Positions 13,848-25,728 are shown, counted from the stretch's first letter. The stretch is DNA of 64,000 bases from Volvariella volvacea V23 (GCA_000349905.1 KB722769.1:258767-322766), one strand, 5' to 3'. The notes: generated by a model not told the origin, from the sequence alone. Program-made: numbers and translations.

Positions 13848-13870
13848 GCTTGCGGTAGTCAGCCGCAAGC
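13848..13870. other. Perfect 8-bp hairpin just after the TDP1 stop
   Basis: GCTTGCGG, a 7-base loop and CCGCAAGC form a perfect stem-loop. It begins three bases beyond the TDP1 stop codon on the minus strand, so it would lie in the 3' UTR of that mRNA. It could affect mRNA stability or be chance. Confidence 0.5.
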
Positions 13871-13873
13871 CCT

Positions 13874-16314
13874 CTAAGCTTGGAAATAGGGTGATTCTTC
13901 CTGAATCTGTCGGATTTGAGTCAGCCAAACGTTTTGCGCCTGCATATTAATTAATGAAAAGCCTACCCAAGGGTCGTCTTGCCCAGTAACGTATTTTCTG
14001 GGCGGTCGTTGCCAACAGGCCAGACTGTTGGCCTGTTCCTCTGTCTTCACAGGGAACACAATACCTAACTCATAATTGCTGATCTAATTTTGGGATTTGG
14101 TTCATTTTCTAAGCATAGAATATGATAACAACTAACTCACATTGAGAATGGGATTAAATGCGGAACCGCTCAAAGTCCCCCAAGCCGACGGCGTGAAATT
14201 GTGTGAACCCACATATAGCCAACCAATCGCTGGCTGAACCTCCTCGATTTCATCATCAGACTCTTCCGTATCAGAATCATGGACTTCTGTGGGTTTACTC
14301 GCCGAAGCAGCATCCCTTATGAGAGCCAGTATCATCTGCCAAAATCGTCAGCAGCGGAATGAAAACTGGAGAGCTTTACTCGCCTTGGAGTGCATCAATG
14401 CGAACCCAGCTTTACTTTTGGAATCGTAAAAATGATCTCGTGGGTAGTTCTTGGCTTCCCATTGCTTTCGTCTACAAAATATGGTACCTCCTCCCTGGCG
14501 TCCCACACATTAATCAAAAATACGGGTAAGAAAGGAATTACATACTGGCTCCCCGGCTGCACTCGCTTTGACAGTACCCTTGGTAGGGAATATGACTTTA
14601 ATAGGCGGGTACGGTAGTCGTTCTCGTCCTTTTTTGGGTTCGTCCAACCAGCTCTCGGCAGAATCACCTCTGGCGGAACAATAAAATTCGTTCATCCATT
14701 GAGTAGTATAAGTCCCTAAACTCGAACCCTGACCCAAACTGCGATTAGGAGGGGATAATACCCGAAATGAGGAAATAGTCATACCTGACATTCTAGGTCT
14801 AGGACTTTGTCTTTCCCTAGGCTCATTCCCGTATTCCGCAGAATTTTCATTAATCGGGGATGTCCCGTCCTAGCCCCAGGGTATGAGGAGAGCGCAGTTA
14901 TGCTTTTCTTATAGAATCTACCTTATTACAGAGGGCCATCCCTCATGCTTTCCGGCAATGGATGCTATAAGGTGCACCGAAACTTTCGACCAATCCCAGC
15001 GCATCCGAAGCTCTTCTATTGTTCGAAGAGGTAGATTCGGGTAATCTTTGAGGACAAGGAGCAACGCCTGCTTTACGTGAACTGAGTTCAGAACAAATTG
15101 AAGCATGGCAGGAAAATCCTCGGTTGCTTTAGCATCATGAGGCGTCGGATTAGGCTTCAAGGGGATGTCTTGCACCCAGGCAGTCTAATGTGGGTAAGCG
15201 TCTTACGCGGTGGATGCAGAACCATGGTTCAGCTCACATTTTCCATGTCTCGCCAATCGTAAGGGATGAGATTAGCCGTTGATACCACAACGCGTAGTCG
15301 GCCAGATTTATAGAATAACTGAGGAGATCCATAAGCGGCCCTCCACCCAATGGTCATGAACGTACCAACATGAACTAGGAACCATAGTCAAATGACAATA
15401 TGGATAGTAGTACACACACTCTAACCTTCATATGCATACAGCCCCAGCCGCCTCGCAAAGGGGGTGTGGTCTTTATCCAGTTTGGTAGGACGTACTTCAT
15501 GCTCGCTTGGCCGTCGCTGCCGGGTTGGCCAACCAGTATAATGGGAGTAGAACGGTCAAAAAACTGGTAAATCCATGCGATATTCAGCGCATATGATGAG
15601 ATAACAGCAAATGCTATTTCGGTTTGCTTCTTTATGTTAGAAAACCAATGATAAGCCACGGTTGAAGCGCTTACGTCTCCTAAGATCTCTGAAAGCCTGA
15701 ACGTAGGCTTGCCATCTTTCCTTGGCTCACCGTATCGAGTCGCGGTCTGGCGCAATTCGCCGTTCCAAAAGAATTGCTCCCCTGTTGGGACTGAGTTGGT
15801 GGCAGCTGGCACGGATGCCTTGGGAGAAGATGATCGCGAGCTGGACGGGCTTTCGTCAAGACTACGTTTGATGGAAGAAGAAAGATGTTGCCTCTTTGCA
15901 GGACGCTTGTCGTCATTGACATCCTCCAACCCGGCATTCTCCCTCAATCGCTTCTGACGCTCTATTCTTTGCTTTTCAAGCTGTCCTCGTTCTGACAGGA
16001 ATGCAGATAGTGGATTGTATGGGGCCGGCTGAGCTGGGGGCGGTGATTGGTGCTCTACAATTGGTATCGCGTTCATTTTGGCCTGTGACTTGCTCTGGGA
16101 GGCTTCAAGAGTGCGCTTGAGTTCTGCTTCATACTTGGGGTCAATTTCCTCATCGTCATCACTGACAAGGTCTATAACAGTCTTGGAAGCGGGTGTCTTT
16201 GGTCTGCTGTCTTCTAAACTCAAGGCGATGGCTCTGGAAGAAGTCAGGAGGCGTGTGTTCCTGAATGCCTGCAGCAATGTACCTTGCGAGGTCTTGGTCG
16301 TATTGATCTCCCAT
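13874..16314 (-). CDS. TDP1: Tyrosyl-DNA phosphodiesterase 1
   Basis: Repairs stalled topoisomerase I by hydrolysing the 3'-phosphotyrosyl bond; nuclear, phospholipase D superfamily. Twelve exons, 623 aa: 16314-16283, 16233-15675, 15629-15426, 15374-15366, 15318-15238, 15184-14922, 14869-14785, 14728-14546, 14494-14384, 14335-14141, 14083-13967, 13906-13874. Both HKD-type catalytic motifs are present: GWGCMHMKFML (His and Lys of site 1) and FALMHSKM (site 2), the latter followed by VGSHNFTPSAWG, the Asn-containing part. VVSTANLIPYDWRDMEN, GKHEGWP and the C-terminal EESPYF are also diagnostic. The first ~190 residues are acidic, Ser-rich and basic by turns, as in other fungal TDP1 N-termini. 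The start MGDQYDQDLA was chosen because intron 1 joins it to AIALSLEDS, a pattern I expect for this family. Intron 9 (14383-14336) begins GC, and exon 4 is only 9 nt. Upstream in-frame ATGs exist. Confidence 0.95.
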
Positions 16315-17610
16315 CAGTTTGAGTCTAGCTTCAAGAGGAGTTGAGGCGAGTTGGGGCAGCACCTTGGTAGGGCCTTGGCGCGTAAAGGTAGGTCTAATTG
16401 AACGATAAAGTAGTGCTCGCCACTGCCCTCGCATGACTCCATGCGGCGAGGCCAATTTGGCGCTGGTTGCTTACAAAACAGATGCCGCAGCCAAGCAAGC
16501 GCAAATACATGTTAAAATCCGGCCTGCGGTCAATTTTCTTCTCCTTGATTCTTCCACAATCAAACCCACCGATGAAGATGCTTCGTGGTGCAGCGAGATG
16601 AGTCTGAACCCGTCCTTGTGACAGGGATCGACGATGACCTCGCCCGTTCGGCACCGCCTACCTTGTTACTATCCAAAGGGACGGGCTCCGAAAACAGATC
16701 TGATGGTGGGCTCTTGACTCGTGGATTTGCGTATGGAATACGTCCAGAGGTACACCGGATAAGAATGCTGTTTCTTGTACCTCTATAGCGAAGTTGATTG
16801 GTTCAAACAAACTTGCGATCACGTAGGGATCTGCTGATTCACCTCAAGTTTAGGTATCGTCCCGCCGTGACACTTATTGTTCCTCTCAATGTGCCAAATT
16901 CAATTTAGCAATTAAGCGCCATCTGCCAAATCCTGTCGGTACTACTACTCCCACCTAGGTCTTACCGGCCGAAAGGTAACCCCAAGGTGGCTGCACAAAT
17001 TTGACTGCATTATGCTTTTCTCACCGGCGAGATGCTTCGAATTCATAACCGTTGCTGAATTCACAGGCTGGGGCTGTTCTCTTCTATTGTTGGATTCCTC
17101 ATCCGTCTTACTCCTGAGATTCATGTTCCAGCGTAACTGCCTTAATTCCTGTTGATTGATCACATTCCATGATCGTAAATCGGCGTAGTTCTGTGCTATT
17201 CCCGCGAAGCAAAGCATGCAACTGCTCACAGCCTTATTCCCACTAACTTGACTTCGGGCCTCACTCCTCGTAACCGGCCTACTTGCGCAATCTCACCTTA
17301 CGTTTCACCCTCATTTCTAAGATTAAACAGCAACACAGCACGCCCCAGGCGCCTAGAAAGACTTCTACCAACTAATCACCTTCACTTAACCATCTAGTAC
17401 GGTCAATGGAAGCTGGCAACAGTACCCATAATAGCCTGTCGTGCTGTAACAATGGGACTACACAACTAGCCGTGAATAAGCGCCTCCCGGCAGAAAAGAA
17501 GCGGCTCTAGGCTGTGCGTAAATAGCAAGACACCACTCGATAGCGCTATTTGTGCGTTGAAAGCAAGCTCGACGAGTACACGTTTATGGTTAGGCACTTT
17601 AATATGTTTT
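16315..17610. other. Intergenic region upstream of TDP1
   Basis: About 1.3 kb with no supported gene. It must contain the TDP1 promoter next to 16314. Open frames here are short and lack splice-compatible continuations. Confidence 0.5.
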
Positions 17611-17893
17611 GTGAATTCGGGAAAAGCCATTCCATGGCTGTTCTAATGGAGAGCTGTTGATGAAAGACGAGCGCCTGGGATCTTAAATGAAGCCCCTAAG
17701 TCTATTCATGTTAGTCCCCGCGCTTGAGGCAGGTTACACACCTCTAATGTATTTGTCCTTAGCATGATCGGTTTTCTCCTCGACTCAATTGCAGGTGGCA
17801 AACAAGGAAGGCCATGAGAGGCCGTGTACTTGTCTAGATTGGTCCATTTTGTGGCAGAGTATACAGCAACTCCTCCAACTGTCACTATGCGGT
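17611..17893 (+). pseudogene. Relic of the P-loop NTPase family (oldest copy)
   Basis: A degraded copy of exons 2-3 of the intact gene at 26623-28952. Around 17611-17660 one can still read SGKSHS.AVLMESC, the Walker A lysine-serine and the helix after it, then a shifted version of the DERLGSLPKPLS segment with a stop, and near 17820-17893 EA.YLS and TPPTVT. The rest of the gene is gone on both sides. No expression is expected. Confidence 0.7.
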
Positions 17894-18308
17894 GGAATAG
17901 AGAAGTCAATTGCAATTGGTCGAGTTATCCATCCGATGTAAATCGCCTGCGGTGAAGCCTAGACCCACTGGGCTGTCGTGATTAGAAATTAAGGTGACCG
18001 GTCTTGAGCGCGAGAATGATGTCTAGCGCGGACTGCTGCCTAGGCTATCTCCTGGTCTCCATTTCCATCTCCTGATCTCGATCGGCCTGTGGTATTCTAA
18101 CTAGCAAACCTTAATGCGTACGCTAATACCGGGTGCTTCAAGACGCAGTATGACTTGTTCTAGGGTCCGAAACCACCATTCCTCACAGATCAAGAAGTTC
18201 AGGGACACCCCCAGCCAAAATTGAATCATCATGCACCAATACATTCTCGCATACCACATTTTTGAAATACCACAACCCCGGGCCAAAATACCTCCCGCGC
18301 AGACATTA

Positions 18309-18907
18309 TTAGACAGAATCAGGAATGATAAACGCAGTCGTAACCTTATCCCTATTCACCGCCCCCTCCGCAATCCCTGCCACATTCGTATTCGTCACCT
18401 CCGCTACACCCCAATTAACCGTGCTCGCCGAGTTCCAATTCCTCCCCACGGGCCTCCTCTCCAACCTGTTCCCAATCTGGTAAACAGCCTCCCCGGCGCC
18501 ATCCCAGTAGAACGCAAAGCGCTCGTAGTGGTGGCTGAAGGAGATGAGGTATCGAGTGATGCCGGCGTTGCTGGTAGGGATGGCACCGACGGTGTTGGTC
18601 CCGCCCGCATTGTTTTGCCAGGAGAGGAGGCGGAGGTTGCCTGGGCCGCGGGTGATGACGACGAGTTCATTGCCGGTGGTGAAAATCATGGTGATATTTT
18701 TATGTAGCACTAGAAGGCGATTCGAGTCAGTGAGGAGATTGAAGATAGTTGGGGAGTATATACCTGCTCAAGTGTGAACTCGATGAGGCTTGAGTAGCTT
18801 GACCCCGTCGACTGAGCCGTTTTATACACGAACGACTTGCCTAGGACCTCGCCGAATGCGTTTTGGGGTGCATCCTTGGAGGGATAATGGGTATAGTATA
18901 GGTCTTT
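18309..18907 (-). pseudogene. Unrecognised exon pair, probably a decayed or incompletely resolved gene
   Basis: Two open stretches look coding: 18907-18764 (48 codons, including YYTHYPSKDAP and SYSSLIEFTLEQ) and about 18701-18309 (NITMIFTTGNELVVITRG... to AFIIPDSV and a stop). They are separated by an intron-like segment starting GTATAT and ending TTCTAG, but the splice leaves the second part out of frame by one base. Farther upstream (19138-19021) a frame reading SRVVALTSWGDLH ends in a stop. The alternating hydrophobic and aromatic pattern suggests a beta-rich, possibly lectin-like fold, but I recognise no family. Either a relic or a gene whose small exons I failed to find. Confidence 0.4.
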
Positions 18908-19787
18908 CTGGAACCCACCTCAGGTGCTATGATATCCATCTAGCAATGCCAGCCAGTTGATTTTACGAAAGTAAATGAATGGTACTTACAGCTACAGCGT
19001 ACACTGACCATCAGCTGCTCAAGTCACCAGAAAGGGACCCTGCATATAGAGGTCAGAAACGTAATCACCTGATTCCATGGAATGCAAATCACCCCATGAA
19101 GTCAGCGCCACAACCCTCGATGGATTTTCTTCTTTACAATCCTTAGGGTTCCCCGTTATGCATGGAGTACAGCGAATTCTGCCCCTTTATCAGGTAATCA
19201 GCTAGCGCTCTCCGTACCAATTTGAGATTTTTTGACAATTTATGAATGACAAGCAGGCAAGGGGTCGAACAGACGATGCGCAATCCAGAACAACACGCCG
19301 AGTACACGGCTGCCACTTTAACAGCATCACCAAGAAGAAATGGGTTAACGGTACACAATAACACGCCTCCCACGATGCGGTATTGTGCCATGGCCGCGTT
19401 AGCATTTAACATATGAGATTACGAGTGCAATAGAATGTGCTAATCGCTGGGAAGGACAACGACGACGAAAGAGAAAGATCATTGAACAGAATCAGCAACA
19501 AATAGCATTCACTCACCAATGTATCGGAAATCGTCACCAGACCTCAGCGGGGCCACGATTAAAATACCACGTCCCATCCCTGAGATGCTTCCCGATAGAA
19601 CGTGTCTTCAAATGCAAACTAACGAACATTGTCCCATTCCGTTGAAAAATATAACGTCAGACTACTACTTTCGGAAGAGTCCCATGCACCCTTTGCAGGT
19701 TTACATTCAGCATCGATATGAGTTGCTCATTGGACTCGGCAAAAGCGAACACTAAGACGATTTGCAGGTCATCTGTCACTAGTTCTC

Positions 19788-19909
19788 GACTCACTAGAAA
19801 CGAAAGTCATCCTTCTGAATTCTTTCTAGTTCCGCATCCTTCTCCGGCATGCTTTGGATGGCCCGGTGTCGTGGATGACCGTCACGACACCGGGCTAGAC
19901 TCACTAGAA
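19788..19909. repeat. 13-bp perfect inverted repeat between 12-bp direct repeats
   Basis: GCCCGGTGTCGTG (19861-19873) and its exact reverse complement (19883-19895) flank a 9-base loop. GACTCACTAGAA occurs at 19788-19799 and again at 19898-19909, immediately after the hairpin. This could be the remains of a small foldback element; no coding capacity. Confidence 0.6.
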
Positions 19910-20145
19910 CACGACTGAGAATATTGGCTTGGAGCACCTGGATGTAGCTGAAGGGTATAGTGCGGATGCTTCAACACGACATACAGCAATACACGCAAGC
20001 ATTGCCCATTCTTTCATCACAATGACAAACGGGTCAGTCTACGAGAATCAGACCTGTCGAGTACGGTTAGACCGCGGAACTAGCAACTACTTTTTGAAGC
20101 GAGCGTAAGGGTACATTTTGGGAGTGGATACGTCTACAAGGACAT

Positions 20146-20740
20146 CTAATAGTATGTGATATCCCAGTGGCTACCCTCGTCCTAAATCAGTGTGTAATTG
20201 TGAGTCGAAGGTCTACAAATAGGCAACTAGCGAGACTTACACAATAGATATTACCGCTCGCAGCCTGCCACTGCGGGTAGCCATCGCCCCTGTTGGCGAT
20301 CTTCGTGAAGGCACTCTTGATGTAATTATCAAGTTGCGTAGAGTGTCGAACGTCGACCTTGTATCCATTCGAGTGAGAGTAGGTACCGCTTGCGTGACCA
20401 GTTTCAGTTCCACCCGTGATAACGAGGGAGCTGAGACCAGCGGCCCTCTTCAAGGTGATGACACCATCGACAGTACCAGAGAGAATGCCCTCATATGATG
20501 TGCATGAGGGGTTGGTACGACTAGTGCAGCCACCGGAAGAAGAAGCAGTGATGCCTTGAGGGATAAGGCGAGCTTCGGCTTGAGCCTGGGTAAGAGGCGT
20601 GCCGCTTCGCTCCTCGATGGGAGAGGCGACGGCAGATGCGACGAGTGCAGCGGCAATGGAGAAGATTGTGGCGAGCTAGTGCAACAAAATCAGCTCGAGA
20701 AGCAACCAAACGAAAGTCCAGTGCGTCTACTGACCTTCAT
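20146..20740 (-). CDS. Small secreted protein with M15-like zinc-peptidase motifs
   Basis: Three exons, 158 aa: 20740-20735, 20675-20241, 20181-20146. The first exon is only six bases (ATG AAG). Splicing it to CTCGCC creates a clean signal peptide (MKLATIF...ALVASAVAS), which supports the start. The mature protein has the zinc-binding pattern H-x2-G-x3-D (H103, G106, D110 in YSHSNGYKVDV) and, 39 residues later, E-x2-H (E149, H152 in DEGSHWD), matching the HxxGxxxD and ExxH motifs of the M15 / hedgehog-type peptidase fold (VanX, D-Ala-D-Ala peptidases). Substrate is unknown; a fungal secreted member might act on bacterial peptidoglycan peptides or another short peptide, which is inference. Four cysteines (C52, C60, C147 and one vicinity) could form disulfides. 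A TATA box lies about 50 bases upstream. Confidence 0.75.
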
Positions 20741-20790
20741 TTTGTTGCGTTGTTGAAGGGTACTGAGGAACGAGTGCTGCATATGGGTGT

Positions 20791-20797
20791 CTTTATA
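20791..20797 (-). promoter_or_regulatory. TATA box of the M15-like secreted protein gene
   Basis: On the minus strand the sequence reads GGGCTATAAAGACACC, with TATAAAG 51-57 bases before the ATG at 20740. A strong match and close spacing suggest an inducible, well-expressed gene. Confidence 0.6.
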
Positions 20798-21518
20798 GCC
20801 CCAGTGCAATGGACTACAGGAGTCGCAACGGGCAGCACGAGTGTGGATCTTTGACAGGTCCATACGAATGTCAAGAGCTGAGGTAGCTGGAACCAAATAA
20901 TATGACACCAAAGCCGATAATTGGGGGTTGCGAGCACATGAAGGTATAAGCAGCGCGGTGAGCTAGGAGCTTCTAACAAGCACTGACCACGATGATTAGA
21001 GCGCATGATCAAAGGTCGAGTTAAAAATACTCACCTTGTCAACCAACGTCTTGGAAGAGCCATCGATAATAAGTCCGAAATGCAGCGTGGAGAAGCCGGT
21101 CAATCGCACTGGTGTGCTCTCGTCGGACAGCACATGAAAGCATCGTAGACAAGGGCGATTCACATCCTGCAATGTCAACTTGTAAGCTTGATGGAGCAGG
21201 AGAACCTATTCAGCACCAAGCTCGCCCGGCGTCTCGGGGTATTGCGTCGAAGTCACGTGTGCGGAATTAGTAGCGCTATCACCCGGAAATTCTTCGACGG
21301 TGTGGCAGGCCTTCCTCAAGTTATATGGGCCAAATAGCTGACACTGGGGCCTCTAAGGCGACATTTCACTCCTGCTGGTGCATGAACGCATGGTAAAACC
21401 AATATTTTTGCATGTTTTCGGGGAACAGGTAGTACATTAGAGTTTGCGGACAAAGGAGCCCAAAAATCTCGCCTACATTGCAGCATGTCTAGTTGTGTAT
21501 CGTGACATTGATATGTGC
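20798..21518. other. Intergenic region
   Basis: About 0.7 kb between the divergent M15-like gene and the NTPase pseudogene. I see nothing beyond the TATA element described separately. The P-loop exon expected before 21519 is absent here. Confidence 0.5.
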
Positions 21519-23411
21519 AGTTTGATCAAGGATGAACGCCTTGAATCTTTACCGAAGCCGCTAAGTGCAATCGTGTAAGTTTTCTCATTTGAGATCTGCC
21601 CTACCATCGTTATGCGCCCATCTTGACCTCTCCAGCTTCCACTTTGACCCTACAGCCGGAAGCCGTGTGAGGCCGCATACCTATCCGCACTCGATCCCAT
21701 TCGAGGCAGCACAGCGGACCCTCCAACCGTCACCGTTCTCGTACCGTCTGTTGTTTCCTTGCTATTGTTAGATTTCTTCTCGTATTGATAAGTAATTAGG
21801 CCACAAGAAGTCGAAGCGATGAAAGATGTGTATGTGGGCCTTCCACGCGTGAACGTCAGACCACTTCGTTTTTCGCCGATGGACATCAATGCCGAGAGAC
21901 TGTTGACAATTATGAAAGTGCATAGCGACCAAGGTGTGCCCCTTCCTCACGAAATCGCTTTAGTACCTGTGTATTACTACATGCACTCTAGACATGCCTA
22001 TTTATATGGAGGTTGCTTTGACCATCTTCCGAGATATAAACCATTCTCTGTCCCGGGATTCCGTAAGGAATTAGCGAAGCGCAAGCTATTGAGCACGAAC
22101 CAGACGATGCTTAATTTACGATTGGCCTTGTTGGAGTCGTGTCTGGAAGATGGAAACGAGAGCAATAGTGTAACCACATATTTCAAGCCAGGACATTTGA
22201 CCATTATTGAGTGCGCAGGTGCTTATCGTTTTCTCCCTTTAAACTAACCGTCGACTTTGGTGGGATCCAGTTTATCCTCGCCTATGACGGAGCCATCATC
22301 TGCGTGTGGTTTCTTCGACATTATCCTAGGAATGTTTCTTGATCAATGGGTTGACACTGGGAAACTGATAGGTATTAATTCACTCTTTCACCTCTCGCAT
22401 AACATTCTAACAGATACTTCTGGTAGTACTCGACGAAGCTCACAAGGCACGTTTGCACATCACACAATCAAATGTTCACAGACTTTCATCTGAATCATCT
22501 GACAGTACTTGGGCAACGCGGGCAGCCAGAGGAGGTTCACAGAGTCTTTGCTCGCAACAGTCAGACAACAACGTCACATGAACTGTCGAGTCGTAATCTC
22601 AACCCAAGAGCCCACAATCGTCCCACCTAGCTTCTTAGAACTGAGCTCATTTATCCTCGCCCACCGCTTTTCGTCGCTCAAATGGCTCCATCACCTTTCC
22701 CATCACATTTCTGCCACCCACGCCACCCAGGAGGATCTCTTCTCAAAGGTGAACACACCTTTTGACTTTAAATCCGTGAGCCCTTGAACTGACTCGTGTT
22801 GAATCTTAGATTATCTGCCTTGAAACAGGCCAAGGTATCATATTCGCTCCATCCAGTCTGGTCGTCAAGCCAAAGCTACAACCTTCGCGTTCCCATTTAA
22901 CAACTCGAGGAGCTGCTGGTGAACTTGGTGTCCTCGGCCAAGGGTATTTGCACGTCCTGGCTCGAGAACGAATCACCCTAGACGGTGGAAAATCTCAGCT
23001 GGCGACGTCCGAGAAAACAAAGAAAGCGGACCAGCCAAAGGAGGCTAGTAACAAGGGAACAGGTAAGCAAACATCATTCGTCCAAGGAAAATGCTTAATT
23101 CACTTTCACAAACAGTGGCTTTGGCATCTCTTGCAGCTTCTAAAAAAAACAAGAAGGGCACGAAAACTGCAAAGAAAAGAAAAGTAGACCAGCAATTCGC
23201 GCCTTTGTTGCAAGCTCTTCAGCAAGCAAGAAAAGCGGGGAATGAAGAAATTTCCATGGGAGGCGTTGCGGAGAAAGTAAGGCAAATATCTCAAGCAGCT
23301 TATAAGAAAGGCAAATTCCGTGCCTATGTAGATGCTGCTCGAGATGCTGGGTTGGTTAGCTATATCAAGCGCGATAAAGAATATTGGGTAAGGCTAAAGG
23401 ATAATAATTGA
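21519..23411 (+). pseudogene. 5'-truncated, frameshifted copy of the P-loop NTPase gene
   Basis: Collinear with the intact paralogue at 26623-28952 from DERL.SLPKPLS onward, with the same intron positions. The Walker A exon and the whole N-terminus are missing upstream of 21519. A shift of frame separates FHFDPTAG (21636-21662) from CEAAYLSALDP, and another separates PIYMEVALTIFRD (about 21991-22029) from FRKELAKRKLL. Walker B (VLDEAHK, about 22427-22448) and the C-terminal winged-helix-like part (KGKFRAYVDAARDAGLVS, ending 23411) are well kept, so inactivation is fairly recent. Conserved splice sites mean a processed origin is excluded; it is a DNA-level duplicate. Confidence 0.8.
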
Positions 23412-24273
23412 GCGAGGACGTCAGGTGATGGACTTGGGTTAACTGTTGGTATTTGCATGACCTTATCACTCCTACATCTTATTAAGCCCTCTAGGGTTAT
23501 ATATCGGTGTGCGATGAGAATGCTTCGGACATGGGGCTCATAACACGCTCCTGAAAACTTTTACACGTGTCGGGGCCAATGAATGTGTTATGTGTGATAT
23601 AAACTCGAGTAGGGGACAGACTGAACCGAGGCTGACAACCACAATTTGAGGACGCTGGGATAAGATATTGCGATTTTCATTGCCTCGTGTGATGGACCTA
23701 TCAATGAGTCACCATGCGTGCGACATACTTGATCTCTACGTGCACCAAACTTCAGCTGGATTTACACATTCTGCAGGTTAAAACGAGCTACATACCTGTT
23801 GAATTGGGGTCTCGTCATGGTTAACATTTACACTTTGCGATATGCGGATTCAATTTGTCGCAATTGGGATGCCATACTTGTACACTGGTACCGAGGATGC
23901 AATACAATTTCGAAGGCTATCGTTGCCAAGAGTCTGGTATTGAAAATTAGCAGGGATGCAATGGGTATCGTACAGCTTCAACAAAATTCCAGAAATGATT
24001 GCGTTTCTAGGTATACGAAATGGTGTGTGGATTGAGTGTGTATATGACAGAAGTAAATAAAACAGAGTGTGAAATTACATTCGTGCCAACAAGGATGAAC
24101 ATCATATCAGTTTGACAACTAGCAGTAGAGTTATAAGTACATCTCGACCGGAACCAGCAAGGGATGCGAAAGGAGTAGACCTGATAGATACGCTGGCAAA
24201 TTAAGAGGCGTAGTGTAAGCATCAGTTTAACAGTTAAAGGGGATAAGGTGCGGAACATACAAAAAGAGCTAGG
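23412..24273. other. Convergent intergenic region
   Basis: About 0.86 kb between the 3' ends of the NTPase pseudogene (+) and the multi-TM gene (-). No supported feature is seen; 3' UTRs and polyadenylation signals must lie near both ends. Confidence 0.5.
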
Positions 24274-25728
24274 TTAGATGTGAGGGAGATATTCCGTCCA
24301 CTTGACGTTTTGGTATGCAGAGTCTGGAAGGGCACGAAGGGCGAAGAATGAGAGAAAGAGGAGGACAATCCGAGCAGCGAAATAGAGCGGAGCGCCAAGA
24401 AACGTGGCTGGGATAAGGAATACCATTGCGACATCCTCGAAAAAATCGATACTTTGCCTTTCATGTACAACGAGAAAAGCATATGCGATAGCAAGGAAGA
24501 GAGGGACGACAGTGAGGGCGAGTGAAGACGCCCTCCAAAGCCAAAGCTCGATAGTTGTTGAGAATTCAAAGTTCCAGCCAATGAGGTGAATCGCACCGAA
24601 AAGGATCCCAATCCCCGTCCCATATATAGTTGCTAAGGCGTGATCTTCTTTGTCCATTTCTGCAGCGTAAAATGGGTGAACGCTCGTTGATCGGTTATCT
24701 CCGCCTTCTTGTCCAACCATATCATCGATAGGACGAAAGACGACCACAAATGCAAGGCACACCACGTAGACCATCACCACGGGTATCCCAAAGATCATCC
24801 AGAGAATCGCTTTGCCTAGCCCTCTATGAATGAACGAGCATGCCTCGGCCAACCCTGCCACGTAGTCTCTCATGGCGCCCCAAAGCTTCTTATGCCATGC
24901 TTCCTTCCACTCCTTTACCTCCATATCCGAGTCATCACCTGCCTGTGGCCCATCAGTCCGAATCCCATTTTCGTCAAAGTAGATCGGATATCCTATATTT
25001 AGTGGCTTGTCCCACCACAGCCCGTAGGTAATCACATTCAAGGTTGCAAATGCAAGGGTAATTAATTCAATTTCGGTAAGGACGAGACCTTGGATGTGTC
25101 GGGCAATGCACTGAGCAACGAACCACGTGGTTTGGACGATTACAAGAGCTTTTGCGAGTAAGTCGCCTTTCCCGTGATCCTTGATCTCCTTCTCCGGAAT
25201 ATGCGGTATTTTGGTCCCTTTTATGTGCTTTTCGTGACATAGGACCTTGTATGTGGAATCGCTTTGAAGCTGTACGAGTCCTCCCATCTGAACAAAGAAC
25301 CCGTGAGTTCTCGTCCACCCGCGATCTTCCGCAGATGATTAGTAAAACATTAGAGGTAGTAGCTGCTGCTCACGTTTATTGCTCTCCGCAATTTTCTCTG
25401 CCATTATCCTCTGCCGGATGGCCCACAGGATGACCATTTCTGGAGCAAGCAACGCATATATCGTAGTTCGAATCTTCATCCACGTTACTTTTGCCCACGA
25501 ATCGCCCTGATCTGGAATATTATGGTGCATCGAGATGTACGTGCACAGCAAGATGACTCCAATGCAGCTGTACAAGATGTCGAATATTGTTCGATTTCGA
25601 GTAGGATCGCATCTGGAGGACGTGATAGCAGCAGCAAGAGCACAGACAGGGCTCGGGATGGTGCTAGCAGGGACATTGACAGGAACGGGCGAGGCATAGG
25701 CTGCGAGGAATAGACTCACAAGCAACAT
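24274..25728 (-). CDS. Multi-pass membrane protein of a basidiomycete orphan family
   Basis: Two exons, 468 aa: 25728-25374 and 25325-24274, joined by a 48-nt intron with a good branch site (TACTAATC). The splice creates SNKHRGWTRTHGFF, placing the downstream frame in phase. A signal peptide (MLLVSLFLAAYASP) is followed by CDPTRNRTIFDILYSC, a TM segment, ISMHHNIPDQGDSW and RTTIYALLAPEMVILWA, a pattern I associate with a large, uncharacterised family of Agaricomycete membrane proteins. At least six further hydrophobic stretches follow (about residues 190-215, 290-320, 355-460), and the protein ends in WTEYLPHI, a C-terminus I remember for the family. Function unknown; no catalytic residues stand out. 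The gene looks intact. Confidence 0.85.

Noticed and set aside
21519..23411. An intact second NTPase gene
   Set aside because: Two frame shifts relative to the intact paralogue and no Walker A exon; introns cannot repair both.
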